This document shows positions 26,002 through 34,498 of a stretch of 53,113 nt of DNA, piece after piece. The stretch comes from Mariniblastus sp. (GTDB taxonomy: Bacteria; Planctomycetota; Planctomycetia; Pirellulales; Pirellulaceae): positions 1-53,113 of the forward strand of contig JAQXDZ010000094.1 of assembly GCA_029251085.1 (NCBI GenBank), read 5' to 3'. The translations under genes and the position numbers were made by a program. The notes beneath the pieces are model-generated. The model saw only the letters and a program-made list of their open reading frames with translations. It searched no databases and was not told the origin of the DNA. Within the stretch, counting starts at the first letter, position 1; each line of letters starts with the position of its first letter.

Positions 26002-26187
26002 GATTGAATTCCGGGCAATTAATTTTCAATTCAACAAATCTTGGGAAATTGCTACTCCCAATCAGCTTTACAAAGCATGACCCAACAGAGGAGAATATAG
26101 GAGTACTTTAACCGCCCGTGTTTCGTCAACTGCGATTACGCTAGCACCGGTCGCTCCTCTGATTTCTGATTGAAGTTTCCCCACTAA

Positions 26188-27132
26188 ATGGTGACCAGCA
26201 CGATGCCAAATAAGATCACACGCCGAACTGCACTCGCGAATTGCCTGGGAACTGTGGCAACCGCCAAGCTCCTACAATCGCCCCCAGTTTCACCAGACTT
26301 AATTTTGCCGCCTGCTCCAAATTCAGCACTAGTTCGTTCACCCATTTGCGTTTTCACCAAACCTTTTAATTCGATTAGTTTTGACGCTTTGGCCGATCAG
26401 ATTGCCGACCTTGGGTTCGACGGGATTGAGGCTCCAATTCGCAAGGGCGGACACATCGATCCGACCGAGGTATCAGAAAAGCTTCCGCAACTCGTGAAGG
26501 CTTTGGCAAAGCGAAATTTAAAGATCACCATCCTTACGAGCGACGTTAACGATGCTTCGGATCCCGTCTCCCGCAACGTTCTCAAGGTTGCAGCTTCGCT
26601 CGGAATCGAGAGGTATCGCATGAAATACCTAAAATACGATCTCAAACAACCAATTATGAATCAAATAGAAAATTGGCGTCCGCAATTAATGGAACTAGCT
26701 GAACTGAATCGCGACCTGGGAATCACGGCTGTGTATCAAAACCATGCGGGCAAAAATACGTTTGGGGCACCGCTCTGGGACTTGAGCGTCGCACTCCAAG
26801 GGATTTCTCCTCGCGAAATTGGAGTCGCCTACGACATTCGGCACGCTGCCGTGGAGGGAGGGATGAGCTGGCCAATCACTTTTGATTTGATCTGGCCGCA
26901 CGTCGATTCTGTTTATGTAAAAGATTTCGTCTGGGAAGGTAAAAAAACCAGAAATGTTCCCTTAGGTACCGGCCTAGTTCCAAAAGATTTCTTCAAACGG
27001 CTCAAAGCTAAAAAGTTCTCCGGCCCCATTTCGCTTCATGAAGAATACCTCGACCACAAAAATCCGGAACTGGTTGACCAGCACTGGCAGGCGATCAAGA
27101 CGGATTTAGCAACGCTGAAGGCGCTGATTTAA
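26188..27132 (+). CDS. Exported sugar phosphate isomerase/epimerase-like protein
   Basis: A 314-residue TIM barrel protein of the xylose-isomerase-like family with a Tat-like N-terminus (TRRTALANCLGTVATAKLL), a common planctomycete arrangement. Barrel landmarks are ICVFTKPF, IADLGFDGIEAPIRKGGH, AVYQNHAG, IGVAYDIRHAAVEGG, SVYVKDFVWEG and GPISLHEEYL (Glu/His). Enzymes of this family epimerise or isomerise sugars, and the secreted forms may act on polysaccharide breakdown products. The substrate is unknown. It is not closely similar to the gene at 18845. Confidence 0.85.
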   Translation: MVTSTMPNKITRRTALANCLGTVATAKLLQSPPVSPDLILPPAPNSALVRSPICVFTKPFNSISFDALADQIADLGFDGIEAPIRKGGHIDPTEVSEKLPQLVKALAKRNLKITILTSDVNDASDPVSRNVLKVAASLGIERYRMKYLKYDLKQPIMNQIENWRPQLMELAELNRDLGITAVYQNHAGKNTFGAPLWDLSVALQGISPREIGVAYDIRHAAVEGGMSWPITFDLIWPHVDSVYVKDFVWEGKKTRNVPLGTGLVPKDFFKRLKAKKFSGPISLHEEYLDHKNPELVDQHWQAIKTDLATLKALI

Positions 27133-27190
27133 TTATTAGAAATAACGAAGAGGTCGAAGCAATCAGATTCTGGAGCGCCGCACGACCAAA

Positions 27191-28285
27191 TTAGCTTGCC
27201 CGGTGAGTCGGTTCCGGTTTCCCGGGTCGGAAGCTCTGCATCTGCCCGACGGCAAGGTCAATGTTCAATTCGCTCGCTAGTCCACTGGCGACTTGGCTTA
27301 CAATTGATTCCAGCAGTTCCGGACTCGATGCCACCCTTGCGTTAACTAATAAATCCGCGGACTGGGTTTTTATCTCGCTCGCCAAACTGAGTTCGCTCTC
27401 TGTAACGGATCCGACACGGTTAGCTACCGCAGAATCATTCAAAGTTTGCCCCAAGACCTTCAGATGAGCAATTTCGCTGCCCGAACTCTCTAGCTCTTGG
27501 CTAATGTCATCAACAATTCGAAGAACCAACTGATCCAAATCGAATCTGGACTCGGCGGATGCTTTGATTTGGCAATTTAACCACCCCAATTCGGCCTCGC
27601 CTTCGGCGTAAGTTACATAATCCATGTCCATCATTCGATCGCGCTTGACTGGTTCGGACTCTACGGCCTCCAGCAGACGATCCATTCCAATGCCCTCGCG
27701 AGCACTAAAACCGAATGCTTTGACGTTTTCAAATCGCCTCTGTACCAATGCTAACAACTCCTCTTGGACTTCCTTGGTCAAACTGTCGATCTTGTTGATC
27801 GCAATTGAATCTGCTTCTTCGAGTTGCTTCAGAAAAATGTATTCGGCTTTAGGCGAAAAACCTTTTCCCTGACTTGCAGAAAGAATTTTTCGACCGTGAC
27901 TTGGCTTCAACAAAACTACCAGCGGCCCCATCTCGAAACGGTCCCCAAACAATTCGCGCATCGGTTGAATGACTGTCGCAACAAGATCGGTACAACTTCC
28001 CACGGGCTCAGCAATGACAATATCCGGGGTTTTCTCCTCCGAAAGTGTCCCGACCGTAGAAATTAAATCATCAAATTTGCAGCAAAAGCACGCCCCGGGC
28101 ACTTCACCGACCTGGAACCCTTTGGCCCTGAGAGTTTGCGTATCAACTAAATCGTACGCCTGATCGTTGGTAACAAGAGCGACATTAAGCCCCTGCTGGA
28201 CATAATGGGCGGCCAAACGCCCGATTGTGGTCGTCTTGCCTGCCCCGAGGAATCCGCCGATCATGATAAAACGAATAGGTTTCAT
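27191..28285 (-). CDS. CobW/COG0523-type GTPase
   Basis: A 364-residue G3E-family P-loop GTPase. The N-terminus reads FIMIGGFLGAGKTTTIGRLA (Walker A), followed by the metal-binding CFCCKF (CxCC) near residue 67, IVIAEPVGSCTDL (Walker B region) and AINKIDSL (NKxD guanine specificity). These proteins insert or allocate metals, often zinc, to client enzymes. No zinc-responsive operator is visible upstream and no client is adjacent, so the metal is not assignable. It is divergent from the aminotransferase gene. Confidence 0.88.
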   Translation of the reverse strand: MKPIRFIMIGGFLGAGKTTTIGRLAAHYVQQGLNVALVTNDQAYDLVDTQTLRAKGFQVGEVPGACFCCKFDDLISTVGTLSEEKTPDIVIAEPVGSCTDLVATVIQPMRELFGDRFEMGPLVVLLKPSHGRKILSASQGKGFSPKAEYIFLKQLEEADSIAINKIDSLTKEVQEELLALVQRRFENVKAFGFSAREGIGMDRLLEAVESEPVKRDRMMDMDYVTYAEGEAELGWLNCQIKASAESRFDLDQLVLRIVDDISQELESSGSEIAHLKVLGQTLNDSAVANRVGSVTESELSLASEIKTQSADLLVNARVASSPELLESIVSQVASGLASELNIDLAVGQMQSFRPGKPEPTHRAS

Positions 28286-28431
28286 TTTAATTTCCGATGT
28301 GCTGCCGGTAAAAAACGCGATTATACTTTATACTAGAAAAATCACAGTGCTCGATGGACGATCTTCTACAAGTTCCCTGAAACCGTTCAATTGTGTACAA
28401 CTCAACAAACTAAATTCTTAGTGGTGACAAG

Positions 28432-29580
28432 TTGACCAAAGTAATGCTTGCGATCGATGGCGGCCCACCTTCGGTGGATTCTGCGCCGTTTCAGTGGCCT
28501 TTTGCCAATGAAGCGATTCGCAATGCCGTGTCTGAAGCCATGAGCGATGGCTCCTGGGGACAATACGACGGGCGTTGGACCAGAGATCTTATCGAGCTTC
28601 TGAAACAGAACTTCCAGTCAAAAGAAGCCATGCTTTGTTCAAGCGGTACGATCGCTGTGGAATTAGCACTTCGCGGTGCTGGTGTTCAAGCCGATTCGGA
28701 GGTTATTCTTGCAGGCTATGATTTCCCGGGTAACTTTCGCGCGATCGAAGCGATTGGTGCTCGACCAGTGCTCGTCGATGTGGTGCCCAATGGATGGGTC
28801 TTAAGTGCCGAGCAATTGGCAGTAGCATTAACTCCACAAACATCTGCTGTAATTGTTTCGCATCTCCATGGCCAAATTGCTGACCTCGAACAAATCCAGG
28901 CGGTCATTCGCGATCACAATCTTAGCGTAGAGCAACAAGTCATACTTGTCGAAGACGCATGTCAGGTTCCCGGCGGAAAGCTTCATGGAAAACCGCTAGG
29001 AAGTTGGTGCGACGTGTCGGCTCTTAGCTTTGGGGGAAGTAAGCTTCTTTCAGCCGGACGAGGAGGAGCTATCCTGACCGATCGTTCTGACATTCTCCAG
29101 AGAGCAAAAATCTTTGCACAACGTGGCAACGATGCTTTTCCGATGTGCCAACTACAGGCCGCCACGCTTTGCCCCCAGTTTGATACCTTGCCTGAAATGA
29201 CCGAAGTCCGTCATCAAAATGCTACCCAATTAATCGAATCTATTTCGTCCCTGGACGAACTAGTCGGACTGCGGCAAATTGTCGACGGTGCCACGCCCGC
29301 TTATTACAAAGTTCCCTGGCTTTTAAAAGACAGAACACCGGGTTGGTCGAGATCTGAATTAGTCAGCGCACTTAAAGCGGAAGGACTTCCCATCGGTGAA
29401 GGTTTCCGAGGTTTTCTACGACGTTCACCGCGTCGCTGCCGCAAAACAGGCACGTTGGTAAACTGCCAAATCGCCAGCCAACAGACAATTGTCCTGCACC
29501 ATCCAGTACTCCTCGAACCAGAGGACACCCTTAAACTCGTCGCTAACGCGATTCACAAAGTCGTCACCAATTCACGATAA
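28432..29580 (+). CDS. DegT/DnrJ/EryC1/StrS-type aminotransferase
   Basis: A 382-residue PLP enzyme of the sugar aminotransferase family. Markers are GSWGQYDGRWTRDLIELL, CSSGTIAVELALRGAGV, DFPGNFRAIEAIGARPVLVD, VEDACQVPGGKLHGKPLG and the PLP-lysine region SFGGSKLLSAGRGG (Lys near residue 206). Such enzymes aminate keto-sugars or cyclitols for antibiotics and surface glycans. No sugar-nucleotide genes are adjacent. The start is TTG at 28432 or ATG at 28444; neither has a strong ribosome binding site. Confidence 0.88.
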   Translation: MTKVMLAIDGGPPSVDSAPFQWPFANEAIRNAVSEAMSDGSWGQYDGRWTRDLIELLKQNFQSKEAMLCSSGTIAVELALRGAGVQADSEVILAGYDFPGNFRAIEAIGARPVLVDVVPNGWVLSAEQLAVALTPQTSAVIVSHLHGQIADLEQIQAVIRDHNLSVEQQVILVEDACQVPGGKLHGKPLGSWCDVSALSFGGSKLLSAGRGGAILTDRSDILQRAKIFAQRGNDAFPMCQLQAATLCPQFDTLPEMTEVRHQNATQLIESISSLDELVGLRQIVDGATPAYYKVPWLLKDRTPGWSRSELVSALKAEGLPIGEGFRGFLRRSPRRCRKTGTLVNCQIASQQTIVLHHPVLLEPEDTLKLVANAIHKVVTNSR

Positions 29581-29590
29581 TGCAGAGCAC

Positions 29591-30382
29591 ATGATCGGTT
29601 CCCCAACTGCCGCCCAATCTGGCCGCACTCGCGACATTCTCGCTCTTGCATTCGCCATCACATTTCCAACCCTAGTCACTCTGATTTATTTTGAGTGGCT
29701 CGAAGAAGCCAATGCTCAATTCCAACAAATCGCTTTTGCGATTGGAAAAATAATTCAATTTGGATTTCCACTCGCCTGGGTTTGGCTTTGGTATCGCAAC
29801 CGACTTCGCACTTTTTCACCATTCGCGAAAGACACACCGGAGAAAGTTGATCGTCCTTTCGATCATCACTGGGCATCCAAACACGCCAACGGAATTGGCG
29901 TGGCTTTCGGGTTTCTGGTTGTTGCCGCCATGTTTGGACTCTATTTATTCCTGATCAAAGGTACGGCACTGGGAGACCAGCTGACTATCCTTGTCCAGGA
30001 AAAAGTAATTGACATGGGAATCAAAAACTTCTGGCAATACTTAGCACTTGGAATTTTCTACGCACTCTGTCATTCCTTTCTTGAGGAATACTACTGGCGA
30101 TGGTTTGTATTCGACCTCTTGAAAAAATTCATGCGCCCAGAATTTGCAATGCTCATTTCAGGCCTCGGATTCATGGCTCACCATGTTGTGTTGTTAGGTG
30201 CCTTTTTTGCTTGGTCAGCTACGACCTACCTACTGTCAATTTGCATTGCAATCGGCGGCATTTTTTGGGCCTGGCAGTATGAAAAAACAGATCGCCTGAT
30301 GGCCCCCTGGCTGAGCCACATGATCGTAGATGCCGGGATTTTCTCTCTGGGCTACCTGATCGTCCGATCGATCCTCGTTTGA
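29591..30382 (+). CDS. CPBP-family intramembrane protease
   Basis: A 263-residue membrane protein with about seven hydrophobic segments. The family's catalytic motif is EEYYWRWF (EExxxR) near residue 171, followed by GFMAHHVVLL (His) and PWLSHMIVDA (His), as in Rce1-like and bacterial CPBP glutamic proteases. These cleave membrane or prenylated substrates or help mature peptides. The ATG at 29591, 10 bases after the aminotransferase stop, is used rather than an upstream overlapping extension. It is likely co-transcribed with the aminotransferase. Confidence 0.85.
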   Translation: MIGSPTAAQSGRTRDILALAFAITFPTLVTLIYFEWLEEANAQFQQIAFAIGKIIQFGFPLAWVWLWYRNRLRTFSPFAKDTPEKVDRPFDHHWASKHANGIGVAFGFLVVAAMFGLYLFLIKGTALGDQLTILVQEKVIDMGIKNFWQYLALGIFYALCHSFLEEYYWRWFVFDLLKKFMRPEFAMLISGLGFMAHHVVLLGAFFAWSATTYLLSICIAIGGIFWAWQYEKTDRLMAPWLSHMIVDAGIFSLGYLIVRSILV

Positions 30383-30468
30383 CCGAGGCTGCAGCTGTAA
30401 CGACTGGTCGCTGACCGTCCCTCAACTCGGTGAACGCCAAGCAATTAAATTTGGCGAGACCGCCCTGG

Positions 30469-30879
30469 TTAAGGTTGAATGAAAAGTGCCCGCTTTTGAT
30501 TGGGAAGCGAGTAATCGAACCCACACGTCAAAAACATTTCGTCAGATGCCGAAATCACCATCAGCTCTTTGACTTTTTCATCGCGAGCCCGCTCGACGCA
30601 GCGTTTCACCAATATCCCGCCCAAACCCTGACGTCGATAATCTGAATCGACGGCAAGGCATTGTATCTCAGCCAACTTTTTTGAGTAAATCTCAAGCGCA
30701 CAGAACGCCACAATCCGCCCATCAGCAACCGCCTTAAAAGCGTGCTTCAATAAAAGTTCCAGCTCAAGCGAAGTCCGCTTCAGCAATTGACGATCGTCCA
30801 AATATGGCTCAAGAAAGGATTGCACTTCGCTCAGTTCATCCGGACAAACTGCCACAATCTCAACTTCGCTATTCCCCAT
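30469..30879 (-). CDS. GNAT acetyltransferase, ArgA-like
   Basis: A 136-residue GNAT-fold enzyme. The acetyl-CoA binding segment is LAVDSDYRRQGLGGILV near residues 83-99, preceded by FCALEIYSKKLAEIQC and followed by ISASDEMFLTCGFDYS. The overall pattern resembles the acetyltransferase domain of N-acetylglutamate synthase. It starts 20 bases after the M20 deacetylase gene, so the two are probably one operon. Together they fit acetylation and deacetylation of glutamate/ornithine intermediates, but the substrate is inferred. Confidence 0.8.
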   Translation of the reverse strand: MGNSEVEIVAVCPDELSEVQSFLEPYLDDRQLLKRTSLELELLLKHAFKAVADGRIVAFCALEIYSKKLAEIQCLAVDSDYRRQGLGGILVKRCVERARDEKVKELMVISASDEMFLTCGFDYSLPNQKRALFIQP

Positions 30880-30899
30880 AGTTCACGCTCTTTTCCAAT

Positions 30900-32033
30900 T
30901 TATTTTCCGCAACACCAATGGCGAATCATCTTGGCATACATATCGGTGCCAAGAGAAAGTTGCTCCAATGAAATCCATTCGTTTACGGTATGAGCTTGTT
31001 CGATACTTCCCGGACCGAAAACAATTTTATCCTCGATCTCGGAAAATACCCCACCATCCGTTCCATAGGAAACGGTTTTTGATTTTGGACGGTGAGCCAG
31101 TTTCAATGAATCTTGCACAAAATCTGAACCGGGACTCGCAAAAAAAGTCTTGCCCCAGTGGTTGATTCGAACTTTAACGTCATGCCGCTCACCAGCCTGA
31201 CGAACTCTCGTTAACAGGGGTTCGACATCGATCCCCGGCATTGGACGAAGATACATTCGGCAAACCGTCTTACCCGCGGTAACATTCAATGCGGGGGAAT
31301 CGTCCTTAATATTAATATTCCAGCTAAGCGTTGGCGGATCGAACATGTCATTCTGCCACTTTAATTCAGTTTCCACTTCGTCATGGATCGCTTTCATCTC
31401 CTGCAAAAATGGAATCATACTCAGATTTGCACTCACATTTTTTCGGCTACTCGAATGGCCGGCTACCCCCTTTGACGTCGCTTTAATTTCCACCGAACCT
31501 TTGTGAGCATGCACCACCTCTAAATTTGTTGGCTCTCCAATGATCCCCTTCGTCCCGTTTTCAACTATCTCGCGATAGAGCTGGCTCTCCTCAACAACAC
31601 AACGCGCTCCATGGAATCCGACTTCTTCATCCGCCGTAACGACAAAATAAAGTGGAGCATTTAAATCGTCCCAGGCAACCGTTTGAGCAGCTGTCAGCAT
31701 GCAAGAGATGGAACCTTTCATGTCGCAGCTCCCCCGTCCATAAAGACGTTCCCGGGCAACCGCAGGCTCGAACGGTCCGAACTTAGGACTGAACCACTTC
31801 TCCGCGGGGACAACGTCGGAATGACTGAAATAGGCCAAACCTCCCACACCGGCCCCTTTTTTGGCCACAAGATTAACTTTCAAAGCGTTGTTCTTGTCTC
31901 GATATTCAGTCTTTTCAACCACAAAACCATGTTTCGTGAGCTTCATTTCAAGGTATTTACTGACCAAGGCATTGGACAAATGACTAGTCGAATCGAAACT
32001 AACTAATCGCTTGGCGTATCGAAGTGCTTTCAC
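30900..32033 (-). CDS. M20-family deacetylase, ArgE-like
   Basis: A 377-residue zinc peptidase/deacetylase of normal length for ArgE/DapE. Metal and catalytic motifs are FSHSDVVPAE (His and Asp), RGSCDMKGSISCM, TADEEVGFHGA (the Glu-Glu pair), IIGEPTNLEVVHAHKG and GPGSIEQAHTVNEW (C-terminal His). The dimerisation domain lies in the middle (GVAGHSSSRKNVSAN). The best match in type is acetylornithine deacetylase, which gives ornithine for arginine synthesis; DapE-like or other acyl-amino-acid substrates cannot be excluded. The start is GTG. It is followed by the GNAT gene. Confidence 0.87.
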   Translation of the reverse strand: MKALRYAKRLVSFDSTSHLSNALVSKYLEMKLTKHGFVVEKTEYRDKNNALKVNLVAKKGAGVGGLAYFSHSDVVPAEKWFSPKFGPFEPAVARERLYGRGSCDMKGSISCMLTAAQTVAWDDLNAPLYFVVTADEEVGFHGARCVVEESQLYREIVENGTKGIIGEPTNLEVVHAHKGSVEIKATSKGVAGHSSSRKNVSANLSMIPFLQEMKAIHDEVETELKWQNDMFDPPTLSWNINIKDDSPALNVTAGKTVCRMYLRPMPGIDVEPLLTRVRQAGERHDVKVRINHWGKTFFASPGSDFVQDSLKLAHRPKSKTVSYGTDGGVFSEIEDKIVFGPGSIEQAHTVNEWISLEQLSLGTDMYAKMIRHWCCGK

Positions 32034-32363
32034 GTTAGACTCGTACTAGAGAAAGAGGGAGGAGGTGGGACGTCTGCCAAAACTGAACAACGTTGCCGTT
32101 CAATCCGGCTTCACAATTATATACAAAACGACTGCCGTTCGATGCAAAATCCTCTATGATTAAGTTCCGGAATCAAAAGTTTTAAGACATTCGGTCGCTG
32201 ACAATCATTCCGCCTGTAAAAAATTCAGGTTAGCCAAAAGATTCCGGATGGAAAAATCACTTTCGCTCAAACAGTTCGCCGGATACGGTTTGCCTAAATG
32301 TAGTTTCCATGACTGCGACACGCCTAACTTAATTCACTCTTCCCCCGCAATCACGCTGACGCC
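32034..32363. other. Intergenic region before the PABA/H4MPT block
   Basis: About 330 bases between divergent genes. No open frame, strong hairpin or consensus promoter stands out; both promoters must lie here. Confidence 0.4.
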
Positions 32364-33785
32364 ATGGCCTCCGATAACATCCATTTTGTGACCGGCCGAC
32401 TTGCTGAACCAGCGCTGCGTCATTTACTTCCCGAACTCTCCAAAAAAGTTGGCTTTGATTACTCAATTCAGGTGATGCCAATAACCGTCGCTGCCTTGAT
32501 GACCCCAAATTGGATCGCAGCGCGGATCAAAATCCCCCATCAGGCAACCAAGATCATTGTTCCCGGACATTGCAATGGTGACCTTTCGCCCCTCAAAGAA
32601 AAAACTGATTTACCAATCGAACAAGGGCCAAAAGATCTCCGCCGCCTTGCGGAACATTTTGGACAAACCGCGGACCGCTCGGATTACGGCAATTGGGATA
32701 TAGAGATCATTGCTGAGATCAATCATGCCCCTCGGCTATCCATTGAACAGATCGTGCGAACTGCCAATCATTTAAAAAAGGACGGGGCAACTTTGATCGA
32801 TGTCGGCTGCGAGCCGAATTCGACTTGGAATTCGGTTGGCCAGTGCGTCGCCGCATTGCAGTCGGAAGGACACCGCTGTTCGATCGACAGCTTGAATCCA
32901 TTGGAAATCGCACCGGCAGTGGAGGCCGGCGCCGAACTGGTGCTTTCCGTCAATTCCTCTAATCGCCAACATGCTGCCCAGTGGAACTGTGAAGTCGTAA
33001 TTATCCCCGATAACATTCGAGACATCCATTCCATGGAAGACACCATGGAATTGCTAGATCAGCAAAATGTTCCCTTTCGAATCGACCCAATCCTCGAACC
33101 AATTGGTTTAGGCTTTACACAAAGTCTCGAAAGATACATGCAAGCTCGACGCCGCTGGCCCCATGTCGAAATGATGATGGGAATCGGCAACATCACTGAA
33201 TTGACGGATGTTGACTCCGCTGGAATCAACGTTCTCTTGTTGGCGATTTGCCAAGAGTTAAAAATTCGCAGTATCCTCACAACGCAAGTTATTAACTGGG
33301 CACGAACCAGCGTTAAAGAATGTGATCTCGCCCGCCGACTCGTTCATTATGCTGTGAATCAATCGATTCCACCTAAGCATCTAACCGATCAATTGGTTCT
33401 CCTACGAGATGAAAAATTATTTCAATTCGGAGCCGAACAAATTGAAGAGTTGGCATCGCAAATTAAGGACAACAATTACCGCATCATTTCCGAGGCCGAT
33501 GTAATTCACCTACTTGGCAGCCGACAGCATTTTCACGACGCAGATCCATTTTTAGTCTTTGACCAACTCATGGCCTCCGCTCCGACCAATGTTGACCCTT
33601 CGCACGCCTTTTACCTCGGCTATGAAATGTGTAAAGCGATGACTGCGATGCAACTAGGCAAACAATACACGCAAGATGAAGCACTTGACTGGGGCTTTCT
33701 TACGCAACCGGAAACAGATCGCCATCGACTTAAAAAGAAACGGACTGATCGAATGAAACCCGCCCAACCAAAATCCGACCCGTAA
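32364..33785 (+). CDS. Dihydropteroate-synthase-like protein (DUF6513 type)
   Basis: A 473-residue cytoplasmic protein. The N-terminal 120 residues (HFVTGRLAEPALRHLLPEL, ATKIIVPGHCNGDL) form a separate domain; residues about 125-330 are a pterin-binding TIM barrel (IIAEINHAPRLSIEQI, DGATLIDVGCEPNSTW, CSIDSLNPLEIAPAVEAGAE, MMGIGNITELTDVDSAGIN). The C-terminal part is helical with a basic tail. Proteins of this kind occur with archaeal-type C1 genes in methylotrophs and planctomycetes. In the archaeal pathway a DHPS homologue joins the pterin to ribofuranosylaminobenzene phosphate, and this is a candidate for that step. The downstream pabB-pabA-mptG genes support this. It is not an ordinary FolP. 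Confidence 0.82.
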   Translation: MASDNIHFVTGRLAEPALRHLLPELSKKVGFDYSIQVMPITVAALMTPNWIAARIKIPHQATKIIVPGHCNGDLSPLKEKTDLPIEQGPKDLRRLAEHFGQTADRSDYGNWDIEIIAEINHAPRLSIEQIVRTANHLKKDGATLIDVGCEPNSTWNSVGQCVAALQSEGHRCSIDSLNPLEIAPAVEAGAELVLSVNSSNRQHAAQWNCEVVIIPDNIRDIHSMEDTMELLDQQNVPFRIDPILEPIGLGFTQSLERYMQARRRWPHVEMMMGIGNITELTDVDSAGINVLLLAICQELKIRSILTTQVINWARTSVKECDLARRLVHYAVNQSIPPKHLTDQLVLLRDEKLFQFGAEQIEELASQIKDNNYRIISEADVIHLLGSRQHFHDADPFLVFDQLMASAPTNVDPSHAFYLGYEMCKAMTAMQLGKQYTQDEALDWGFLTQPETDRHRLKKKRTDRMKPAQPKSDP

Positions 33786-33870
33786 AATTCGAACGTAGAA
33801 AACCAGCCCGTAAAAAGACGGACCGCCATTCTCAAGCAACTTGTTTACCTATTCAGAGGCTATATTTTCA

Positions 33871-34419
33871 ATGAGTAATTCCGAGGACGATTCCATCTCC
33901 TCTGACAAAATGCAAACTGACAAACCGCAACAGGTCGATGAAAGCCGCTTGACGACCGCCTTTCACGAAGCGGGACACGCAGTGATGGCCCAAATCGTTG
34001 GCCGTCCAATTGAAAAGGTATCGATTTCGCCAGCTCATCTACAAGCTGGAGGCATGCGATTGGGCGTCTGCAAATTACAAAAAGGAAGAAAAAAATCGTC
34101 CAAAGATGCCCTGGAAGATGAAGTAATGATTCTATTTGCCGGCATGGTCGCGGAATCTTATCTGACCGGTGAATATTGTCGCCGAGGGGCAGGGCAGGAC
34201 CTCCGAATGATTCGCCGGCTTCTTTTGAACCGCGGAGGAAGTGAAAGAAGCCTACAAAAGTTGGAAAAAAGAATCCTTGAAAAGACGGAACACATCCTCG
34301 ACGATCAAGCCCATCTAAATGCAATTCGTAAAATTGCGGAAAAACTGGTTGAAAATGAATCGGTCAGCGGTCGGAGCGTCCGACACCTCCTGGATGAGTC
34401 AATTGCCAACGAGTCGTAA
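33871..34419 (+). CDS. Stand-alone M41/FtsH-like HEAGH protein
   Basis: A 182-residue soluble protein. After a polar N-terminus, TTAFHEAGHAVMAQIVGRPI carries the zinc motif HEAGH (His32), followed by KVSISPAHLQAGGMRLG, then DEVMILFAGMVAESYLTG and GAGQDLRMIRRLL, which match the order of the peptidase domain of FtsH (ILFAGxxAE and the third ligand Asp in the xxxDL helix). There is no AAA+ domain and no membrane helix. The ATG at 33871 is chosen over an upstream TTG. Placed between the DHPS-like gene and pabB, it may be a small peptidase or a zinc-binding accessory; its role is unknown. Confidence 0.78.
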   Translation: MSNSEDDSISSDKMQTDKPQQVDESRLTTAFHEAGHAVMAQIVGRPIEKVSISPAHLQAGGMRLGVCKLQKGRKKSSKDALEDEVMILFAGMVAESYLTGEYCRRGAGQDLRMIRRLLLNRGGSERSLQKLEKRILEKTEHILDDQAHLNAIRKIAEKLVENESVSGRSVRHLLDESIANES

Positions 34420-34420
34420 A

Positions 34421-34445
34421 TCACCCTCTTGCCTTTTAAGGGTGA
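34421..34445 (+). terminator. Hairpin between the HEAGH gene and pabB
   Basis: TCACCCT pairs perfectly with AGGGTGA over an 11-nt loop, starting one base after the stop codon. There is no T-run on the plus strand, so it may slow but not end transcription, or protect the upstream mRNA. Confidence 0.4.
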
Positions 34446-34498
34446 CTTAACACTAATGGGATTCAGGCGTCGCTACCCACCAACCCGGAACCATTAAA

